From the NCBI RefSeq assembly GCF_040833965.1, contig NZ_CP162142.1:2651001-2715000 (forward strand): 64,000 nucleotides of DNA. Direction: 5' to 3'. This DNA is from Leptospira sp. WS39.C2 (GTDB taxonomy: Bacteria; Spirochaetota; Leptospiria; Leptospirales; Leptospiraceae). Below are positions 56,410 through 64,000 of the stretch, piece by piece. The translations under genes and the position numbers were made by a program. How positions within the stretch are numbered: the stretch's first letter is position 1; every line of letters begins with the position of its first letter. Under the pieces are notes generated by a model. The model saw nothing but the letters and a program-made list of their open reading frames with translations, was not told the origin of the DNA and searched no databases.

Positions 56410-56429
56410 ATCTCACCTCTCTCTCATTT

Positions 56430-56726
56430 TCACTTTTTGCTTTTATTAACATTCTGATTGCCATTTGAAACAATATTACACTTCAGACGTCCATCACTCT
56501 TGTCGTTATTGTTCTCCCATTGGAGAGGACGCAAATTGCTCAATTCATCTGATCCTATAGGATTGATATGATCGATTTCCCAACCTTCGACAGATTTTCG
56601 ATTTCCGTATTCTTTTCGATTCATCCAAGCACTACACCCATCCTTTCTAAATAGATTCGGGTCAGCGCCCGCGACCTTTTCTCCCTTCTCCCAAACCTTT
56701 TGTATTTGTTCATCTGTCCAACTCAT
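56430..56726 (-). CDS. Small HNH endonuclease
   Basis: 98 residues. An HNH motif is formed by D52-H53 in WEIDHINPIG, N64 in NLRPLQW and N72-N74/K76 in ENNNDKSDG. Such compact HNH proteins cut or nick DNA with a single metal ion. ATG with a GGAAGGTTCC upstream segment. First gene of the HNH-LRAT-1125 operon, divergent from the XRE/ImmA pair (142 bp between starts), so the XRE protein may control both sides. Confidence 0.82.
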   Translation of the reverse strand: MSWTDEQIQKVWEKGEKVAGADPNLFRKDGCSAWMNRKEYGNRKSVEGWEIDHINPIGSDELSNLRPLQWENNNDKSDGRLKCNIVSNGNQNVNKSKK

Positions 56727-56868
56727 AGGAACCTTCCATTTCTAAATTTATAACAGCCACGCTGCTATAATTACTATAACACTTAAAAGATTATTAATAT
56801 CATATATTTTTGGTTATTTATAAAAAATTCATTGTAAAATTGATATATTATGTCTCATTAGTGCAAAA

Positions 56869-57234
56869 ATGGAGAAAAATTGGGCGAATAAACTGGATCA
56901 ATTGATTGGGAAGGCAATTCGTGAGAATCGAAAAAAATCAAATTTATCCGTTGAAGTCTTATCAAATGCTACAACTCTATCAAAATCTTCTATTGTACAA
57001 ATAGAAAGAGGGGATCAATCCACCCCCATTCATAATATTTACAAAATTGCCGAAGTGCTTAATGTGGATATCTCAGAGCTTTTACCGAGTATGGTAGAAT
57101 ATAGAAAGCTGAAGTCGGCACCAGTTGACAATGTTTCTCTCAATAGAGTCAGTTCGGAAGAATTGACGACTGTGATGGACTTCTTATCTAAATATAAAAA
57201 GGAAACCAAAAGTGCGCGGAAGAAAAAATCCTGA
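56869..57234 (+). CDS. XRE-family transcriptional regulator
   Basis: 121 residues with an N-terminal Cro/C1-type helix-turn-helix at about 14-68 (IRENRKKSNLSVEVLSNAT ... IVQIERGDQSTPIHNIYKIA). The C-terminal 50 residues are a basic tail. It overlaps the ImmA-type gene by 23 bp, a layout typical of XRE-ImmA regulator/antirepressor pairs of integrating elements and stress-responsive operons. Confidence 0.85.
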   Translation: MEKNWANKLDQLIGKAIRENRKKSNLSVEVLSNATTLSKSSIVQIERGDQSTPIHNIYKIAEVLNVDISELLPSMVEYRKLKSAPVDNVSLNRVSSEELTTVMDFLSKYKKETKSARKKKS

Positions 57235-57760
57235 GCTCATAGCAGAAAATCTGTTAAATGAATTTCCTTCACTCCAAAAACTGCCAATTGCAATCGAGAA
57301 GATCATTGGTAAGAAGGGGATTGATCTACACGTAACAGAATTGCCTAGCGATATTTCCGGAATTCTTAATGTTGAGAATAAGGAATATTCTATTTTTGTA
57401 CAAGAGTCTCACCATGAACATAGGCAACGTTTTACGATGGCACATGAATTAGGACACTTTCTAATTCATCATCCAGAAACAACTCATATAGATAGAAAGT
57501 CCTACTTTAGAAGCCCGCTCTCATCTACAGCTTTGGATCGTGAAGAAATTGAAGCAAATCGTTTTGCAGCAGCGATACTGATGCCTAAAGAAATAGTTGT
57601 GTACGAAGTCAAAAAATTTATCGAAACTTATGGCGAGGACATCATTGATACTGAGGAAGAGAACAATCCTTTGATTACTTCTCTTGCGTCAAAGTTCAAA
57701 GTAAGTCCAGCTGCGATGATGTTAAGATTGCAGAACTTAGAGATTTTGGACGGGTTCTAA
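57212..57760 (+). CDS. ImmA/IrrE-type zinc metallopeptidase
   Basis: 182 residues. The HELGH motif (H78, E79, H82) in FTMAHELGHFLIHH is the gluzincin site, and EANRFAAAILMP supplies the third-ligand region of the ImmA/IrrE (COG2856) family. Start GTG inside the XRE gene. Known relatives cleave their XRE repressor partner on DNA damage or another signal and so switch on neighbouring genes. It is convergent with hsdS, with one base between the stops. Confidence 0.87.
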   Translation: MRGRKNPELIAENLLNEFPSLQKLPIAIEKIIGKKGIDLHVTELPSDISGILNVENKEYSIFVQESHHEHRQRFTMAHELGHFLIHHPETTHIDRKSYFRSPLSSTALDREEIEANRFAAAILMPKEIVVYEVKKFIETYGEDIIDTEEENNPLITSLASKFKVSPAAMMLRLQNLEILDGF

Positions 57761-57761
57761 C

Positions 57762-59444
57762 CTACCCCCGCACCATCCCCTCCAGAATCTCTCCCCTCTT
57801 CTCCTCCGCCTTCCCTATCCTTTCTTCCAACTCATCGCATAACGCCAAAAGCTGGTCTACCTTTTCCACAATCCGTTTTTGTTCGGCAAGTGGAGGAAGG
57901 GGGATTGGAAATTTTGACAGCTTTGCCATGCTCAATCCTTCACGAGAAACACCGACTTGCTCTTTAAAAACTAAACTTTGAAAGAAATCGGAAGTAATTA
58001 GTTTATGTAAAAATGAGACTATTCTCATATTATATGTTCTCAATATTGCAACATGTTGAGATACATTAGCTTCCTCAAAATTTTCAGGATATACGGAAGA
58101 CCTACCAATCGACGCACCGGTTATATTTAATAATAAATCATTACCTAATACTCTGGTTCCTTTCATCCTTTCATGAATTTCTTTTGATATCCGTGCTACG
58201 TCTTCTAGATATAGTCCATCGTTCCAAATATTTTGAGATCTTAAAAAAATAATTCCATCCTGACTATATACTGATTTTCCACCTAAAGGAGTACTACCTG
58301 CTCCAAATTTTTGGAGAACCTCCCCCAACCGCACCCATTCCCATCCCTTTGGAATCACAAATGGCTTCTCTTCTTCCTTCACTGCTGGCAATGCCTCACT
58401 CTTCTTCACCTTCCCTTCTGCTACCAAACGCGCCTTCTCCGATTGGATCTCTTTCAGTAACTCACTCGCAGGCTGATCATTCGGATCCTGCGGTATGAGT
58501 TTCCCCATCACCGCCAATTGCAAAACTGCCTTCCGCAGTTCTTTTACATTCTCTTTGACAGAGTAGAGTTCGTGGAAATGAGATGTGAGGAATTGAAAGT
58601 GTTTTCGAAAACTTTCCTGCGAATCGGCTTCTAACATCTGTGTCATGACAGATTGGTGCAGGTCTTTTCGTTTGGAATTTTTTGATTTTTTAAGAATTTC
58701 AAGTTCATCGCATAACAGAAAAAGTTCATCGATCTTTTCCACGATTCGTTTTTGTTCGGCGAGGGGGGGAAGGGGGATAAGGAAATTTATTAATACTTTT
58801 TGAGTTATTGCCTGAAAAGTAGAACCCGTGCCATATGATGCAAGCTTAGTCTCAAACTTTCTTAGTAGGTATAAATAGAAAAATAAGCTGCATTCAGCAA
58901 GAGGAATAATTGCTGAAAGTCCCCTTCCGATGCAAGAGTCTTCCTGACATAAATTTGTCGGACCAATCGGAGCTCTAACGGAAATTAATATAGAATTCTT
59001 TGGAGCAATTTTTACAGGTGAACTACACCATACTTTTGGAGTAGGATATAACTTTCCATAATCTGACTTACCTTGATAGAATGGTAGACCCACTGCAATT
59101 TGATTGTAAGTTCTTGAATCAGGTGACTGCCCCATGATTACATGCGTGCTATCCCCCAACCGCACCCACTCCCATCCTTTTGGAATCACAAACAGCTTCT
59201 CTTCTTCCTTCACCGCTGGCAGTGTCTCACTCTTTTTAATTTTCCCTTCGGCCACCAAACGCGCCTTCTCCGCTTGGATCTCTTTTAATAACTCACTCGC
59301 AGGCTGGTCGTTTGGATCTTGGGGGACCAGTTTTCCCTGCATGGCAAGGGTTAGGATGAGTTCGCGAAGTTTTTTGATTCCGTTCGGGTGTTCGAGGGCG
59401 GTGTCAAAATGGGTTTGGAGGAGTGGGTTTAGTGAGTTTGGCAT
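57762..59444 (-). CDS. hsdS: Type I restriction-modification specificity subunit HsdS
   Basis: 560 residues with two target-recognition half-proteins. Each has QDPNDQPASELLKEIQ, an Lys-rich helix, and FVIPKGWEWVRLG before its recognition domain. Each ends with PLPPLAEQKRIVEKIDEL or PLPPLAEQKRIVEKVDQL, the conserved coiled spacer. It directs the HsdM/HsdR complex to a bipartite DNA site. The half-to-half identity is high at DNA level too (58321-58510 against 59151-59340), which could allow recombination between halves or with other hsdS genes. Last gene of the hsdR-hsdM-hsdS run. Confidence 0.92.
   Translation of the reverse strand: MPNSLNPLLQTHFDTALEHPNGIKKLRELILTLAMQGKLVPQDPNDQPASELLKEIQAEKARLVAEGKIKKSETLPAVKEEEKLFVIPKGWEWVRLGDSTHVIMGQSPDSRTYNQIAVGLPFYQGKSDYGKLYPTPKVWCSSPVKIAPKNSILISVRAPIGPTNLCQEDSCIGRGLSAIIPLAECSLFFYLYLLRKFETKLASYGTGSTFQAITQKVLINFLIPLPPLAEQKRIVEKIDELFLLCDELEILKKSKNSKRKDLHQSVMTQMLEADSQESFRKHFQFLTSHFHELYSVKENVKELRKAVLQLAVMGKLIPQDPNDQPASELLKEIQSEKARLVAEGKVKKSEALPAVKEEEKPFVIPKGWEWVRLGEVLQKFGAGSTPLGGKSVYSQDGIIFLRSQNIWNDGLYLEDVARISKEIHERMKGTRVLGNDLLLNITGASIGRSSVYPENFEEANVSQHVAILRTYNMRIVSFLHKLITSDFFQSLVFKEQVGVSREGLSMAKLSKFPIPLPPLAEQKRIVEKVDQLLALCDELEERIGKAEEKRGEILEGMVRG
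58321..58510. repeat. Internal direct repeat of hsdS (partner at 59151-59340)
   Basis: About 190 bp encoding the conserved segment ahead of recognition domain 2 closely matches 59151-59340, ahead of domain 1. It shares ACCGCACCCA-TCCCATCC and the QDPNDQPASE-coding part. Confidence 0.75.
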
Positions 59445-59450
59445 AGAAGT

Positions 59451-60270
59451 TTAAACATTTTCATTTTTTTTCATTATACTTTTAAATTTGGGAATTGGTG
59501 GCCAAGGTCGTAAGTGATCGCTCGCACTTATGCAATTTTCAGAAGTTAACGGATTGTTTTTTTTATAGTAATTGGACCAACTTTCCTTCTTGTTGGAATC
59601 ATATAAATCAATCACCAAAGAAATCTTATCCGATAAAAAATCATAATATCTTGTTTCTCCTTTTTCGAAGACACGCTGGATCGCCCAACAAAAGTAATCA
59701 GAAATATTGAGTAGAGGTTCTGTCTTTTGATTTTGAATGTTAAACTTTATTTCTCGTCTAATTTCGCCTTCAGGCTTTTTCTTTACAAAAGATGATTTTG
59801 CTTTTGAAAGTGCATTTTCTAAATTATGATTTCTAGTCGATGTGCCGCGACTAGCGATTGTTAATACCAAGCTTTCGTTTTTTTCAAATTTATTTTTTAA
59901 AAGGTGCGAAAGTAAATCTGCATAAAATTCATCTTCTTTTCGATTGTGTTTTTTAACGAAAATATCAATGATTTTCCTAGCCACAATCGCTTCAAAACTA
60001 AGGTCTAGGGAAACTATAAAATCCTCCTGATTGCACTTTCTTTTGAATACTAGGTATGGATTTGAAATATCGATCCGTTGAAACCTGGTTTTGAAGCTCG
60101 TAGATTTTTTGACGCACTTCTGCCAGATTGGTTTTAAATTTAACCATCCCTAAAATAAAGCATTTGGAAACCCCTTGTTCACCAACAATGGGTTTCCTCC
60201 CACGTCCATAAAATGTGGCGTCACCTGCTTCGTCTAAAAATCGATAATTTTCGGGTTTTTCTAATTGCAT
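59451..60270 (-). pseudogene. Broken DUF3800-family gene
   Basis: Two frames make one protein. The first (60270-59998, 90 residues) begins YRFLDEAGDATFYG, the acidic start motif of DUF3800 proteins, and stops after GGFYSFPRP. The second continues out of frame as DLSFEAIVARKIIDIF and runs to 59451, with ISDYFCWAIQRVFE near its end. DUF3800 proteins have an RNase H-like fold and are common next to restriction genes. At the join the usual segment with FHA and EVR is also missing, so a small deletion plus frameshift is likelier than one sequencing error. It sits between hsdM and hsdS. Confidence 0.7.
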
Positions 60271-60294
60271 TGCTCTTAAAAATAGATTGACCGA

Positions 60295-60399
60295 CTACCT
60301 TGAATGGTCAAATAATATGATAGAGCCTGTCTTTGCATGAACTCCGACTCCATGTCGTCGAAGGGTATCCTTCTTAGTGCTTAGCTGGGCTTTTTTCAT
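60295..60399 (-). CDS. Possible 34-residue peptide between hsdM and the DUF3800 remnant
   Basis: An ATG four bases past the hsdM stop opens a 34-codon frame: MKKAQLSTKKDTLRRHGVGV, then HAKTGSIILFDHSR. It is strongly basic at its N-terminus. It could be a small real gene coupled to hsdM or the start of a decayed one. No family recognised. Confidence 0.25.
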   Translation of the reverse strand: MKKAQLSTKKDTLRRHGVGVHAKTGSIILFDHSR

Positions 60400-60402
60400 T
60401 TT

Positions 60403-61854
60403 CTAAGGCATCCCACCTAACGCTTTCATTAATTCTTGTTTGAGTTTATCTCTTACCTGGTTTAGCTCCCTGGAAACTTCTTCGTAATCCTTTGTTAGTT
60501 CCTCTGGATCGCGGTGCACCACATCGACAACATGCGGATTTTTAAAATCTAGATTGTAATTGCGGGAAACAATGTCTTTGGCACTCACCTTCCAGGCAAA
60601 TTCCGTTTCCTTTCGTTTGTTCCACCATTTTTTTTCGAGATCAAATTCCCCAATGGTCAAAGGTTTGGAACGTGAATAAGATTTGTAACCTGGTGGATAC
60701 GGATGTTCAAAAAACCAAACCTGTTTGGTAGGGCCTCCTTTTTCAAAAAAAAGGAGATTGGTGTTGATCCCCGTATAAGGACTAAATACTCCTTTGGGCA
60801 GACGAACAATCGTATGTAAATTAAATTCTTCGAGAAGTTCTCGTTTGAGATTGGTTTTCGTTCCTTCTCCAAACAAAAACCCATCAGGAAGTACCACTGC
60901 TGCACGACCCGTATCATGTTTCAATAGGTGCATGATGAGAGCCATAAACAAATCGGCAGTTTCCCGAGTTTGGTATTTTTTGGGGAAATTGTTTTCAATC
61001 CCGTCTTCTTCCATTCCACCAAACGGAGGATTGGTGATAATAATATCCATTCGATCTTTGGGACCATAATCTTTGAGCGAACGACTGAGGGTGTTGTCAG
61101 GCCGGATGTTCGTCGGAACATCAATCCCGTGAAGCATCATATTGGTCAGAGCCAACATATAAGGCAAAGGTTTTTTCTCCACACCGTGAATGGTCGATTG
61201 CAGTATCTGATTGTCTTTTGCAGTGTTGATCTGCTTTTTTAAATGTTCAATTGATGTGGTGAGAAACCCGCCTGTCCCACAAGCCGGATCCAAAATGGTT
61301 TCCCCCAATTTCGGATCAATGATATCCACCATAAACTGAGTCACAGCCCGCGGAGTATAATACTCACCTGCATTCCCGGCGGATTGCAAATCAGCCAGTA
61401 TCTTTTCATAGATATCATTAAACAAATGTCTGTCGGTAGAACTATTAAAATCTAAATCTTCTTCGATTGTATTAATTACCTGCCGAAGTAAGGTACCTGA
61501 TTTCATATAGTTGTAAGTATCTTTAAAAACTCTTCCAACCACTCTTCCCTGTACACTGACACCTGCTTGCGTTGCTAAATTCTTTAAGGCAGGGAATAAA
61601 TTGTTATTTATAAAATCGATCAGCTCTTCCCCAGTCATCCCCTCGGAATTGGAGGCCCAACTACTCCATTGAAACCGAGAGGCAAGCGGAGATTTATAAT
61701 CTTTGAGGGTCAATTTCCATTCTTTTTCTTTATCATCGAAAATCTTTAAAAAGAGAAGCCATACCATCTGGCTGATTCGTTGGGCATCACCATCAACACC
61801 CACGTCTTTACGCATAATATCTTGAATCGACTTAATTAAAGTTCCAATTGCCAT
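60403..61854 (-). CDS. hsdM: Type I restriction-modification methyltransferase HsdM
   Basis: 483 residues. The HsdM N-terminal helical domain comes first, then a N6-adenine methyltransferase fold. AdoMet motif I is DPACGTGGFLTTS and catalytic motif IV is NPPFGG. Together with HsdS it methylates the host site, and with HsdR added it forms the restriction complex. It starts 21 bp after hsdR, so it is co-transcribed. Confidence 0.95.
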   Translation of the reverse strand: MAIGTLIKSIQDIMRKDVGVDGDAQRISQMVWLLFLKIFDDKEKEWKLTLKDYKSPLASRFQWSSWASNSEGMTGEELIDFINNNLFPALKNLATQAGVSVQGRVVGRVFKDTYNYMKSGTLLRQVINTIEEDLDFNSSTDRHLFNDIYEKILADLQSAGNAGEYYTPRAVTQFMVDIIDPKLGETILDPACGTGGFLTTSIEHLKKQINTAKDNQILQSTIHGVEKKPLPYMLALTNMMLHGIDVPTNIRPDNTLSRSLKDYGPKDRMDIIITNPPFGGMEEDGIENNFPKKYQTRETADLFMALIMHLLKHDTGRAAVVLPDGFLFGEGTKTNLKRELLEEFNLHTIVRLPKGVFSPYTGINTNLLFFEKGGPTKQVWFFEHPYPPGYKSYSRSKPLTIGEFDLEKKWWNKRKETEFAWKVSAKDIVSRNYNLDFKNPHVVDVVHRDPEELTKDYEEVSRELNQVRDKLKQELMKALGGMP

Positions 61855-61875
61855 ACTGTCTAGATCAACCTTCCT

Positions 61876-64000
61876 TTATGCTGTCGCAAGGTACAGTGCA
61901 TTTTCCAAACTTGTAATGGCTTCGTTGTATTTTTCAAGCCCACCAAATTCTTGAATGATCTCCATCGGTGTTCCAAATTCAGGAAATGGATTGATCGTAA
62001 GGATTTGTGTTTCTTCAATTTGAACCACACCTGAATCTGCGTATTTTTCTAGAAGAGCATCCAAAACCTTCCGCGCAGCTTCCCCATACTTCTCAAAATA
62101 ATTGGTTTGTTTAACTTTGTCTGCACGTTCACGTCTTGTCAAAGGACGTTTGTCCCAAACTACGTGACAGATCAAATCAAAGGGATCTACATCCTTTCCT
62201 ACATCCTTTCCTACATCCTTTCCTACATCCTCCGCAAGAGCCTCTAAAAAGACTCCTTGGTTTGCTAATTCTTCTAAGATTGCTTGTTTTCTTTCTGTGG
62301 CATTCCAATGCTTTCGGAACTCATCAAGAGTGGAAAATTCTTTGGTCACAGTCTTTCTGGTATAATCTTTCAAAGACTCAGTCACCAGTTTACCATTAGC
62401 ATCGAAGTATTGCACTCGCTCCGAGGCAACACGAACTTCCACACTATCCACATAGTATTTCAATACCCGATTTCGAGGCAATTCCCCTTCTTGAAATTCT
62501 CTTCCATCGAAGCGTAAGGAGGGATCAGATTCATTTTCGCCGAATCCAATGGCACCATTGGATGAACCGAAATCTCCATCCATTTCTTCATCCAAAGAAT
62601 CCGGAGGTGTTACTGGCTCTCCTTCCTTTGGTTCATAAATCTGCACAGGGTCTCCATCAAAATCAGGATCGGCAAATAACTCCGTTGCACGTTTAAAATC
62701 CATAATGGTGAAATAGTATTTATCAAAATCTTCGTTAATGCGTGTTCCGCGACCAATGATTTGTTTGAACTCTGTCATCGATTGGATGTGTTGGTCAAGG
62801 ACAATGAGTTTGCATGTTTGCGCATCCACACCTGTTGTCATGAGTTTAGATGTCGTTGCAATCACTGGGTATTTAGATTCTGGAAATATAAAATTATCCA
62901 ACTCTTCTTTACCTTCTTCACTATCCCCTGTAATCCGCATTACATACTTACTGTTTTGACTTGCCAAATCACTGTTTTCATTGACCAGAGCTTGCCTCAT
63001 CCTTTCCGCATGATCTATATTTTCACAGAATACTATAGTCTTATGAAAACGATCGTTTTGCTTCAAAAATTCACTCACTTTCGAAGCAACAAGCTCCGTT
63101 CGTTTGTCTAAGATAACTTTTTTATCAAAATCACTTTGTTTATAAACTTTATCTTCAATTTCATTTCCATACTTATCTCGCATTCCCTTTTCAGGTCGCC
63201 AACCAGATAAATCCTTATCTAAGTCAATGCGAATCACTTTGTAAGGCGCAAGAAACCCATCCTCAATGCCTTGTCGTAGCGAATAAGTATACACTGGTTC
63301 CCCAAAATAATGGATATTAGAAACATCCTTTGTTTCTTTGGGTGTTGCGGTTAGCCCAATTTGAGTCGCAGAAGAAAAGTATTCAAGTATAGCACGCCAA
63401 TTAGAATCTTCTGCTGCACTTCCCCTATGACATTCATCCACTACGATCAAATCAAAAAAATCTGGCGAAAATTGTTTATAAATATTTTGTTCTTCTTCAG
63501 AGCCAGTGACTGCTTGATACAAAGAAAGATAAATTTCGTACGATTTGTTCGCTTGCCTCTTCTGAATTTTGGTCATTGCCGATCCAAATGGTTTAAAATC
63601 ATTGGTCATTGTTTGATCAACCAAGATATTTCGATCAGCCAAAAACAAGATTCGTTTTTTTGTCTTGGATTTCCATAACCTCCAAATGATTTGGAATGCT
63701 GTGTATGTTTTTCCAGTCCCAGTCGCCATAACAAGTAGCAGACGCTTTTGCCCCTTAGCAATGGCTTCGATCGTTTTGTTAATTGCTAAAATTTGATAGT
63801 ATCTGGGTGATTTATTTGATCCATCACTATGATAATCTTGAGTGACAAGCTCTTCCTGCGTTGAGTCAAGTCCTTGTGCTTCTTTCCACATTTTCCAAAG
63901 TGATTCTGGATTTGGGAACTCATCCAAACCCAATTCAGTTTCAAGGTTTCCCTCACTCACAAGTTTGTTATGAAATAAAAAAGAATCTCCATTAGAACTA
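61876..64000 (-). CDS. hsdR: Type I restriction subunit HsdR, N-terminus beyond the window
   Basis: A superfamily 2 translocase. Walker A VMATGTGKTYTAF, DECH box in LIVVDECHRGSA, TATP at motif III and the late motif QIIGRGTRINED are visible. A GTG at 63960 could start it, but the frame stays open to the window edge and reads SSNGDSFLFHNKLV just before, which resembles the linker that normally follows the HsdR nuclease domain. I therefore treat the gene as truncated by the window, with its PD-(D/E)XK domain outside. The C-terminal third contains an in-frame GKDV repeat. It cleaves DNA after translocation when sites are unmethylated. Confidence 0.92.
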   Translation of the reverse strand, partial: SSNGDSFLFHNKLVSEGNLETELGLDEFPNPESLWKMWKEAQGLDSTQEELVTQDYHSDGSNKSPRYYQILAINKTIEAIAKGQKRLLLVMATGTGKTYTAFQIIWRLWKSKTKKRILFLADRNILVDQTMTNDFKPFGSAMTKIQKRQANKSYEIYLSLYQAVTGSEEEQNIYKQFSPDFFDLIVVDECHRGSAAEDSNWRAILEYFSSATQIGLTATPKETKDVSNIHYFGEPVYTYSLRQGIEDGFLAPYKVIRIDLDKDLSGWRPEKGMRDKYGNEIEDKVYKQSDFDKKVILDKRTELVASKVSEFLKQNDRFHKTIVFCENIDHAERMRQALVNENSDLASQNSKYVMRITGDSEEGKEELDNFIFPESKYPVIATTSKLMTTGVDAQTCKLIVLDQHIQSMTEFKQIIGRGTRINEDFDKYYFTIMDFKRATELFADPDFDGDPVQIYEPKEGEPVTPPDSLDEEMDGDFGSSNGAIGFGENESDPSLRFDGREFQEGELPRNRVLKYYVDSVEVRVASERVQYFDANGKLVTESLKDYTRKTVTKEFSTLDEFRKHWNATERKQAILEELANQGVFLEALAEDVGKDVGKDVGKDVDPFDLICHVVWDKRPLTRRERADKVKQTNYFEKYGEAARKVLDALLEKYADSGVVQIEETQILTINPFPEFGTPMEIIQEFGGLEKYNEAITSLENALYLATA
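62188..62230. repeat. 12-bp tandem repeat inside hsdR
   Basis: TACATCCTTTCC repeats three times plus a partial unit, encoding (GKDV)n on the minus strand. The unit is a multiple of three, so copy-number change alters linker length without a frameshift. Confidence 0.85.

Noticed and set aside
59985..60010. Programmed frameshift joining the two DUF3800 frames
   Set aside because: No slippery heptamer or downstream stem is visible, and the protein segment expected at the join is missing, which points to decay.
63951..63960. GTG at 63960 as the true hsdR start
   Set aside because: The frame stays open to the window edge and the upstream residues resemble the linker after the HsdR nuclease domain, so the gene most likely begins outside the window.

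Overview
The window looks like chromosome of a Leptospira-type spirochaete, most likely a free-living member. The base composition is AT-rich. There are many lipoproteins with loose spirochaetal lipoboxes, a DUF1566-type lipoprotein, membrane-anchored AraC and cyclase sensors, and no rRNA operon next to the 23S fragments. The genus is my inference from gene content; no search was run.

Positions 1-32,700 are ordinary, mixed-strand, single genes and short operons. They include a nucleoside deoxyribosyltransferase-like gene, a cobalamin-type riboswitch ahead of a small Cys-rich gene, eutBC (B12-dependent ethanolamine ammonia-lyase), a photolyase-family protein, and an exported KatG with a HiPIP gene behind two Fur/PerR-like boxes. 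These are followed by recQ, modABC, a CPBP protease, two tandem paralogous propeller-like lipoproteins, two convergent multi-pass membrane proteins whose 3' ends overlap by 97 bp, an AraC/DJ-1 divergent pair, a TPR lipoprotein, a membrane adenylate cyclase and several small secreted proteins.

Positions 32,700-52,600 form the standout region. An AraC regulator is divergent from a three-gene operon: a 3344-residue type I fatty acid synthase (order AT-ER-DH-MPT-ACP-KR-KS), an AcpS-type phosphopantetheinyl transferase whose start overlaps the synthase stop, and a 1968-residue single-chain biotin-dependent acyl-CoA carboxylase. Together these could make malonyl-CoA, activate the carrier domain and build acyl chains without the dissociated FAS II enzymes. 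Type I FAS of this layout is known mainly from mycolata actinobacteria and fungi, so finding it here is unusual. Scar-like DNA brackets the block. On the left are a 33-bp 23S-like remnant, an SDR gene with a 3' frameshift and a dispersed repeat. On the right are a 3'-terminal 23S rRNA fragment cut at the sarcin-ricin loop, another copy of the repeat, and the tail of a lost hsdR gene. The three repeat copies in the window show a compensatory change in their terminal stem.

Positions 52,600-64,000 form a defence-type island. It holds an uncharacterised operon (HNH protein, LRAT/NlpC-like protein with a C-terminal membrane segment, 1125-residue protein of unknown function), a divergent XRE regulator/ImmA peptidase pair, and a type I restriction-modification system hsdR-hsdM-hsdS with a broken DUF3800 gene between hsdM and hsdS. 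hsdR runs off the right edge.
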